From: Caryophanales bacterium | GTDB lineage: Bacteria; Bacillota; Bacilli; Exiguobacteriales; Exiguobacteriaceae | Assembly: GCA_902363455.1 (NCBI GenBank) | Contig: CABJAC010000001.1 | Span: forward strand, 372,001-436,000 | Direction: 5' to 3' | DNA: 64,000 nt | Shown here: positions 58,436 to 64,000 of the stretch, in pieces | How positions within the stretch are numbered: the stretch's first letter is position 1 | How the letters are laid out: each line of letters begins with the position of its first letter | Made by a program: the position numbers and the translations under genes | Notes under the pieces: generated by a model | Database searches by the model: none | What the model was told of the DNA's origin: nothing | The model's input: the letters and a program-made list of their open reading frames with translations, nothing else

Positions 58436-58821
58436 AACGACACGGGATTTTAAACAGTCACATCAGTAAGGTCTTAACGGATCTTGGTCATACGGACATG
58501 GTCGTCATCGCCGACTGCGGTCTGCCGATTCCGGCAGGCGTAGAACGGATCGACTTGGCACTTGAGCTCGGAACACCGTCATTCGCGGATGTTGTCCGTG
58601 TCGTCGCCGACGACATGGCGATTGAACAGGTGACGCTCGCAACAGAAATCAACGACACGAACGTCAAGGCGCTTGAGGTCATCAACCAACTCGACGTCCC
58701 GCAAGACTTCGTCTCGCACGAAGCATTCAAGGAATTGACGAAGCAGGCGAAAGTCATCATCCGGACGGGTGAAGCGACACCGTATGCGAACGTCATCTTA
58801 CACGCCGGCGTCATTTTTTAA
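58432..58821 (+). CDS. rbsD: D-ribose pyranase
   Basis: A 129-residue enzyme converting beta-pyranose to furanose forms of ribose before phosphorylation. The family start ([19 protein letters not shown]) and the end ([15 protein letters not shown]) are conserved. It starts inside the last codon of rbsK (ATGA) and is followed closely by rbsA. Confidence 0.97.
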   Translation: MKRHGILNSHISKVLTDLGHTDMVVIADCGLPIPAGVERIDLALELGTPSFADVVRVVADDMAIEQVTLATEINDTNVKALEVINQLDVPQDFVSHEAFKELTKQAKVIIRTGEATPYANVILHAGVIF

Positions 58822-58833
58822 GGGGGAAGCACG

Positions 58834-60312
58834 ATGCAAATTGAGATGACAGGTATCAAAAAAGCGTTTGGTCCCGTTCCCGTCTTGAAGGGTGTCGACT
58901 TTACACTGGCGACCGGTGAGATTCATGCCTTGATGGGTGAAAACGGAGCCGGGAAATCGACCTTGATGAAGATTCTGACCGGTGTCCATAAAGCCGACGA
59001 GGGAACGATTCAAATTGACGGCGTGGAACAACAGTATAAAAATCCGAAACTGGCGGAAGAAGCGGGAATCGCCTTCATCCACCAGGAACTGAACATCTTA
59101 CCCGACTTAACGGTCACGGAAAATCTGTTTCTCGGACGGGAACTGAAATCCCGCTTCGGCATCCTTAAGCAAGCGGAGATGAAACGGCTCGCCGAACGTG
59201 AACTGGCGGAACTGAACGTCTTCATGGACGTCAATCAGCTCGCCCGGACGTTATCGGTCGGACAACAGCAGATGATCGAGATTGCGAAAGCGTTGATGAC
59301 GGACGCGAAGGTCATCATCATGGATGAACCGACGGCCGCTTTGACGGAACGTGAAATCCGCGCCTTGTTCAGTGTCGCGACGGCACTGCGGGCGCAGGGG
59401 GTCTCGATCGTCTATATCTCGCACCGGATGGAAGAAATCTTCGAACTGTGCGACCGGATCACCGTTTTACGCGATGGTGTCTCGGTCTCGACCCACCGGA
59501 TTGCCGAGACTTCGTTTGAACAGATCGTCCGCGAAATGGTCGGACGCGAGATGGGCGAACGGTATCCGGAGCGTCAGGTCACGCTTGGTCAGACGGTCCT
59601 TGAAGTCACCGGAGCGACCGGCAAACGGTTTGAAGATGTCTCGTTCTCGGTCCGGGCCGGGGAAATCGTCGGCTTTTCCGGCTTGATGGGCGCCGGACGA
59701 ACGGAAGTCATGCGTGGCTTGTTCGGAGTCGACCGGCTGAAAGCAGGCACGATCAGCTTAAACGGCAACGTCATCAAAATCAAATCGCCACACGATGCGA
59801 TCAAACAGGGACTCGGCTTCTTGACGGAAGACCGAAAAGGTGAAGGCTTGTTCCTCGACTTTTCACTCCGGGAAAACATCTCCTTGCCGACAATCCGGTC
59901 GTTATCGAAGTCCGGTGTCATCTCCGATCAATCGGAGCGGCAGTTTGCGGAAGGATATCTCAAGTCGTTATCTGTCCGGCACAGTTCGATGGATCAACCG
60001 GCGAAGTCGTTGTCCGGCGGGAACCAGCAAAAGGTCGTCCTCGCGAAATGGCTTGGAACGAAACCGGATGTCTTGATTCTTGACGAACCGACACGCGGTG
60101 TCGACGTCGGGGCGAAAAAAGAAATTTATACGATCATGAATGAACTCGCCGCATCGGGTGTTGCGATCATCATGATCAGTTCCGACCTCCCGGAAATTCT
60201 CGGGATGAGTGACCGCGTCTATGTGATGCGGGAAGGACAGATGAGCGGCATGCTCAACCAACAAGAGGCCACGCAAGAGAGTATCATGACGCTTGCGACA
60301 GGAGGACAATGA
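58834..60312 (+). CDS. rbsA: Ribose ABC transporter ATP-binding protein
   Basis: A 492-residue double ABC ATPase that powers ribose import with RbsC and RbsB. The N-terminal module has Walker [10 protein letters not shown] and Walker [11 protein letters not shown]; the C-terminal module has the signature LSGGNQQKV and [12 protein letters not shown]. As in related importers, the second Walker A is degenerate (GLMGAGRTE). GGGGGAAG precedes the ATG at 58834. Confidence 0.96.
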   Translation: MQIEMTGIKKAFGPVPVLKGVDFTLATGEIHALMGENGAGKSTLMKILTGVHKADEGTIQIDGVEQQYKNPKLAEEAGIAFIHQELNILPDLTVTENLFLGRELKSRFGILKQAEMKRLAERELAELNVFMDVNQLARTLSVGQQQMIEIAKALMTDAKVIIMDEPTAALTEREIRALFSVATALRAQGVSIVYISHRMEEIFELCDRITVLRDGVSVSTHRIAETSFEQIVREMVGREMGERYPERQVTLGQTVLEVTGATGKRFEDVSFSVRAGEIVGFSGLMGAGRTEVMRGLFGVDRLKAGTISLNGNVIKIKSPHDAIKQGLGFLTEDRKGEGLFLDFSLRENISLPTIRSLSKSGVISDQSERQFAEGYLKSLSVRHSSMDQPAKSLSGGNQQKVVLAKWLGTKPDVLILDEPTRGVDVGAKKEIYTIMNELAASGVAIIMISSDLPEILGMSDRVYVMREGQMSGMLNQQEATQESIMTLATGGQ

Positions 60313-60313
60313 C

Positions 60314-61282
60314 ATGGAATTGATGCAAGGAAAACTGACGGAAAAGAAACCGAGACGACTCGGGATTGGTCAAAAGCTCGGTCCGCTCGCCGGACTGTTC
60401 GCCATCATTCTCGTCGTCTCGATCATGGAACCGGACTTTTTAACACTTAATAACTTATTTAACATCTTACGCCAAGTTTCGATCAATGCCTTGATTGCCT
60501 TCGGGATGACGTTCGTCATCTTAACAGGCGGGATCGACTTATCGGTCGGTTCGATTCTTGCGTTGTCATCCGCGTTCGTCGCTGGTCTGATGACCGACGG
60601 AACGTCCGCGATTCTCGCCGTGCTTGCCGGATTAATCGTCGGGGCAATCATGGGTGCGTTAAACGGAATGGTCATCTCACTCGGGAAAGTCGCACCGTTC
60701 ATCGCGACACTTGCGACGATGACGATCTTCCGTGGTCTGACACTCGTCTACACGGACGGGAAGCCGATTACCGGACTCAGCCAAGGTGGCTGGTTCGAAT
60801 TATTCGGTCGCGGCTACTTCTGGATCTTCCCGGTCCCAGTCGTGACGATGTTGATCGCCTTTGGCGTGTTGTACTTCATCTTGAAGAAAACGACGTTCGG
60901 GCGTTACACGTATGCAATCGGTGGAAACGAAGAAGCAGCAAAACTGATGGGGATTCAAGTCAACAAAGTGAAGATTTTGATCTACTCGCTGTCTGGTTTG
61001 ATGGCAGCACTTGCCGGGATCATCTTGACGTCGCGTCTGAACTCGGCGCAACCGACAGCCGGAACATCGTATGAGCTCGATGCGATCGCAGCGGTCGTCC
61101 TTGGTGGAACAAGCTTAGCCGGTGGACGCGGTTGGATTGTCGGGACGTTGATCGGTGCCTTGATCATCGGAACCCTTAACAACGGACTGAACTTACTTGG
61201 TGTCTCGTCCTTCTTCCAGCTTGTCGTCAAAGGGCTCGTCATCCTGTTCGCGGTACTCGCGGACCGGAAACAAACTACGTGA
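60314..61282 (+). CDS. rbsC: Ribose ABC transporter permease
   Basis: A 322-residue membrane protein with about eight to ten helices. The conserved ILTGGIDLSVGSILALSSAF and the EAA-like loop (AIGGNEEAAKLMGIQVNKVK) that touches RbsA are present. The ATG at 60314 follows GGAGGAC at the end of rbsA; an upstream in-frame ATG at 60293 would overlap rbsA. Confidence 0.96.
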   Translation: MELMQGKLTEKKPRRLGIGQKLGPLAGLFAIILVVSIMEPDFLTLNNLFNILRQVSINALIAFGMTFVILTGGIDLSVGSILALSSAFVAGLMTDGTSAILAVLAGLIVGAIMGALNGMVISLGKVAPFIATLATMTIFRGLTLVYTDGKPITGLSQGGWFELFGRGYFWIFPVPVVTMLIAFGVLYFILKKTTFGRYTYAIGGNEEAAKLMGIQVNKVKILIYSLSGLMAALAGIILTSRLNSAQPTAGTSYELDAIAAVVLGGTSLAGGRGWIVGTLIGALIIGTLNNGLNLLGVSSFFQLVVKGLVILFAVLADRKQTT

Positions 61283-61309
61283 TTTACCATCCAAAAGGAG
61301 GATATTGAT

Positions 61310-62224
61310 ATGAAAAAACTACTTGCACTCGTCATGATGGCGTTAATGGTCTTCGCAGCGGCTTGTTCGACGGAACAACCGGGCAGTGACACGGAAAAAG
61401 AGAAGAAAACAAAAGACTTCAAGATTGGTCTGTCGATTTCGACACTCAACAACCCGTTCTTCGTTTCGCTGAAAGAAGGCGCAGAAAAAGAAGCAAAAGC
61501 ACAAGGCGCAACACTGCAAGTCGCGGATGCACAAGATGATGCCGCGAAACAAGCAAGCGACATCGAAGACATGATTCAAAAGAACGTCGATCTTATCTTG
61601 ATCAACCCAACGGATTCAGCAGCAGTCGGTGCGGCTGTTCAAACAGCAAACGATGCGGACATCCCAGTCATCACAGTGGACCGGAATGCAGAAGCCGGTG
61701 ACGTCATCGCGCACATCGCGTCGGATAACGTCGCAGGCGGGAAACAAGCGGGTGAGTACATGATCGAACTCGTGGGCGATAAAGCGAAAGTCGTTGAACT
61801 CGAAGGAATCCCGGGCGCATCGGCAACACGCGACCGTGGCGAAGGCTTCCACGCGGCAGTCGACAGCAAGCTTGACGTTGTCGCGAAACAATCCGCAAAC
61901 TTTGACCGGGCAAAAGGTCTGTCGGTCATGGAAAACATCCTGCAAAACAACAAAGACATCAAAGCCGTCTTCGCACACAACGATGAAATGGCCCTTGGTG
62001 CCGTTGAAGCGTTGAAAGCAGCGGGCATGGAAGATGTCAAAGTCATCGGGTTTGACGCAACAGACGATGCCGTCAAAGCAGTCGAAGACGGTAAGATGGC
62101 CGGAACAGTTGCTCAGAAACCGGCTGAGATCGGTAAAACGGGAATCGACACAGCGATCAAACACCTTAAAGGCGAAACAGTCGAGAAGAACATTCCAGTT
62201 GAACTCGATCTCATCAAACCATAA
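61310..62224 (+). CDS. rbsB: Ribose-binding lipoprotein
   Basis: A 304-residue sugar-binding protein with a signal peptide ending in a lipobox (FAAAC, Cys19), so it is anchored outside the membrane by Lgt. The ligand fold begins at FKIGLSISTLNNPFFVSLKE, and ligand regions include VDRNAEAGDVIAHIASDN. AAAGGAGGA precedes the ATG at 61310. It ends the rbs operon. Confidence 0.96.
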   Translation: MKKLLALVMMALMVFAAACSTEQPGSDTEKEKKTKDFKIGLSISTLNNPFFVSLKEGAEKEAKAQGATLQVADAQDDAAKQASDIEDMIQKNVDLILINPTDSAAVGAAVQTANDADIPVITVDRNAEAGDVIAHIASDNVAGGKQAGEYMIELVGDKAKVVELEGIPGASATRDRGEGFHAAVDSKLDVVAKQSANFDRAKGLSVMENILQNNKDIKAVFAHNDEMALGAVEALKAAGMEDVKVIGFDATDDAVKAVEDGKMAGTVAQKPAEIGKTGIDTAIKHLKGETVEKNIPVELDLIKP

Positions 62225-62231
62225 TTTTCCT

Positions 62232-62271
62232 CACCAGCCGGGCTGATTTTGTCAGCCGGCTGGTGTTTTTT
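62232..62271 (+). terminator. Terminator of the rbs operon
   Basis: CACCAGCCGGGCTGA and its near complement TCAGCCGGCTGGTG pair around a short loop, followed by TTTTTT. Confidence 0.9.
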
Positions 62272-62365
62272 GGAGGGAAGCTGAACTTCGTGAATCTATA
62301 CCTTGTTCCCGTAGTTGTTTTTCTCTATAATGAAAGAAGCGTATATTACTGAAGGAGGATCATCG

Positions 62366-62599
62366 ATGATCATTCATAACGTGGCTCTTGTCGGCCTCAT
62401 CGTCGTTTCCGTTCTTCTCATCATCGTCGTTCTCTTGATGTCGGGCCGTACGGCTGGACTCGGAGCGTTGACAGGTGGGGCAGAACAATTATTTGGTCGC
62501 CAAAAAGCCCGTGGCTTGGATGCGGTCCTAAATCGTGTAGCGTCTATTTTAGGGGCATTATTCTTTATCTTGGCGTTACTCGTCGCTTTTTATAAGTGA
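62366..62599 (+). CDS. secG: Protein translocase subunit SecG
   Basis: A 77-residue membrane protein with two helices (about 6-28 and 54-75) and the conserved loop GALTGGAEQLFGRQKARG. It supports SecA-driven translocation. GGAGGATC precedes the ATG at 62366. The order secG-est-rnr matches B. subtilis. Confidence 0.95.
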   Translation: MIIHNVALVGLIVVSVLLIIVVLLMSGRTAGLGALTGGAEQLFGRQKARGLDAVLNRVASILGALFFILALLVAFYK

Positions 62600-62606
62600 G
62601 TACTGA

Positions 62607-62639
62607 AACGACAGCCGTCCGATCGCGCTGTCGTTTTTT
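62607..62639 (+). terminator. Terminator of secG
   Basis: AACGACAGC and GCTGTCGTT pair around a loop and are followed by T residues. Confidence 0.85.
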
Positions 62640-62699
62640 CTTATTTCTCGATTTCTATTTTTTTATTTTGGGGTATAGAGTTAGAGGGGGAATCATTTT

Positions 62700-63440
62700 A
62701 TGAAAATCACATTACCAAAACCATTCTTTTTTGAAGGCGGCAACCGGGCCGTTCTGTTGTTGCACGGCTTTACCGGCTCAAGCGCCGATGTCCGGATGCT
62801 CGGACGTTACCTGCAAAAACATGGTTATACATCACTGGCACCACAATATAAAGGGCACGCTGCCCCACCCGAAGAGCTGACGAAGACTGGGCCAGCCGAC
62901 TGGTGGCAGGATGTCCTCGACGGTTACGAAGCGTTAAAAGCGAAAGGATACGACGAGATTGCGGTCTGCGGACTGTCGCTCGGCGGTGTCATGTCGCTTC
63001 GACTTTCGATGCACCGTCCGGTCAAAGCGGTCATTCCGATGTGTGCGCCGGCTTACATCAAAAGTGAAGACGTCATGTATGCAGGAGTCACGGAGTATGC
63101 CAGAGAATTTAAGAAGCGAGAAGGAAAATCGGTCGAGGAAATCGAGCAGGAGATGGCTGTGTTCGAACCGATGCCGACCTTAAAGGATCTGCAAGCCTTG
63201 CTGAAAGAGACACGCGATTCACTCGAAGATGTCTATGCACCGACACTCGTGATCCAAGCCCGCAACGATCATATGATCAACACGGATTCAGCCAACATCA
63301 TCCATGATGGTGTCAGTGCCTTACAAAAAGATCTGATCTGGTATGAGAACTCAGGTCATGTCATTACGCTCGACAAAGAAAAAGAAACGCTCCACCAAGA
63401 CATCCATGAATTTTTGGACGGCTTGAACTGGAGCCATTAA
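62700..63440 (+). CDS. est: Carboxylesterase (Est30-like, alpha/beta hydrolase)
   Basis: A 246-residue esterase acting on short-chain esters. The oxyanion loop is LLHGFTGSS, the nucleophile Ser93 lies in GLSLGG, and Asp190 (QARNDHM) with His220 (NSGHVIT) completes the triad. Length and residue positions match the Est30 group. The natural substrate is unknown. It lies between secG and rnr as in B. subtilis. Confidence 0.95.
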   Translation: MKITLPKPFFFEGGNRAVLLLHGFTGSSADVRMLGRYLQKHGYTSLAPQYKGHAAPPEELTKTGPADWWQDVLDGYEALKAKGYDEIAVCGLSLGGVMSLRLSMHRPVKAVIPMCAPAYIKSEDVMYAGVTEYAREFKKREGKSVEEIEQEMAVFEPMPTLKDLQALLKETRDSLEDVYAPTLVIQARNDHMINTDSANIIHDGVSALQKDLIWYENSGHVITLDKEKETLHQDIHEFLDGLNWSH

Positions 63441-63454
63441 CTGGAGGTGTCACG

Positions 63455-64000
63455 TTGGAATTACGTGAACGCATATTAGAGGTCATCGCGGCGGACGAAC
63501 GTCCGTTGTCGATTGATCAATTAACGAAAAAATTGGAACTAACGGATACGGCACAGTTCAAGGAACTGATCCGGACGTTAAATGAACTCGAAGAAGAAGC
63601 GCTTGTCGCGCGGACCCGTTCGAACAAATACGGAACCCTCGCTCAAATCGGACAAGTCGCCGGAAAAATCTCGGTCCACCAACGTGGATTCGGATTCGTT
63701 TCACCGGAAGACGGTTCTGCAGGCGATATCTTCCTGCCGGCACCGGAACTCGGTAATGTCTACAACGGGGACCGTGTCCTCGTCAAAGTTTTTGCTGAAT
63801 CAAACGGCGGAGACCGCCGTGAAGGCAAGTTACTCAAGATTCTCTCACGCGGACCGGCTGATTTCGTCGGAACGTTCGTCAGTCCAAAAGGACGGATTGA
63901 GTCAATCGCCTACATCGAGCCGGATGATTCGAAGCTGACGTTCTTACCGGTCGTCGCAAACGAAGATACGCTTGGTGCCGTCGACGGCCATAAAGTCCTT
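63455..64000 (+). CDS. rnr: Ribonuclease R, N-terminal part (3' end outside window)
   Basis: The first 182 residues of RNase R, a 3'-5' exoribonuclease that degrades structured RNA; the frame runs off the window. It starts at the TTG at 63455, six bases after GGAGGTG. An N-terminal winged-helix domain (LSIDQLTKKLELTDTAQFKE) precedes the cold-shock-like RNA-binding domain (GKISVHQRGFGFVSPEDG, then GDIFLPAPEL). The catalytic RNB domain lies beyond the window. Confidence 0.95.
   Translation, partial: MELRERILEVIAADERPLSIDQLTKKLELTDTAQFKELIRTLNELEEEALVARTRSNKYGTLAQIGQVAGKISVHQRGFGFVSPEDGSAGDIFLPAPELGNVYNGDRVLVKVFAESNGGDRREGKLLKILSRGPADFVGTFVSPKGRIESIAYIEPDDSKLTFLPVVANEDTLGAVDGHKVL

Overview
The window looks like a core chromosomal segment of a motile, low-to-moderate G+C Gram-positive bacterium of the order Bacillales. 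The gene order flaG-fliD-fliS-fliT / hpf-secA-prfB / cccB-ftsEX-ctpB-minJ-uvrBA / hprK-lgt-ppaX / trxB-rapZ-glmR-whiA / clpP / cggR-gapA-pgk-tpiA-gpmI-eno / secG-est-rnr closely follows Bacillus subtilis. Within Bacillales I favour Exiguobacterium or a near relative: no spore genes are seen, while a ComK-like regulator, a soluble acyl-ACP desaturase and a KapB-like protein are present. The genus is inference from synteny and memory; no search was run.

Layout. 0-7.4 kb: end of a chemoreceptor gene, then a flagellar region with hag, a very A+T-rich flagellin lysine-N-methylase gene (fliB), an intact IS30-family element, and flaG-fliD-fliS-fliT plus a 59-residue ORF, with sigma-D-type promoters before hag and flaG. 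7.4-14.4 kb (minus strand): a second flagellar operon with a matching sigma-D promoter encodes a FliK-like protein (YlqG), a FlhB C-terminal-like protein (YlqH), a second FliS, a second flagellin, YaaR and a DUF2225 protein; a membrane diguanylate cyclase lies at its end and comK lies upstream. 14.6-34.2 kb: csp, hpf (with a good sigma-B-type promoter), secA, prfB, an acetyltransferase, a YitT-family protein, cccB, ftsEX, an M23 murein hydrolase, ctpB, minJ, uvrBA (with a LexA-type box) and a yvlB-like gene. A roughly 410-bp IS200/IS605-type relic separates ftsX from the hydrolase gene.

34.2-46.4 kb: a small membrane protein, hprK-lgt-ppaX-acetyltransferase-kapB, a TPR protein, trxB, rapZ-glmR-whiA, a ribbon-helix-helix gene where Bacillus has crh, clpP (CtsR box), tRNA-Arg(CCG), rpoN and a glutaredoxin-like gene. 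46.4-53.7 kb: the glycolytic operon with its CggR repressor and operator. 53.7-56.5 kb: a desaturase and zinc-ribbon pair behind a possible FapR operator, a palindrome-rich intergenic region and two small unknown genes. 56.5-62.3 kb: the ribose operon rbsRKDACB with a palindromic operator between -35 and -10 and a cre site. 62.3-64 kb: secG, est and the start of rnr.

The strongest candidate for an under-described system is the second sigma-D operon. It couples a second flagellin and FliS to a second FliK-like/FlhB-C-like pair, with a diguanylate cyclase at its end. Next are the hag-fliB mosaic island and the structured elements at 23.44-23.85 kb and 55.2-55.56 kb.
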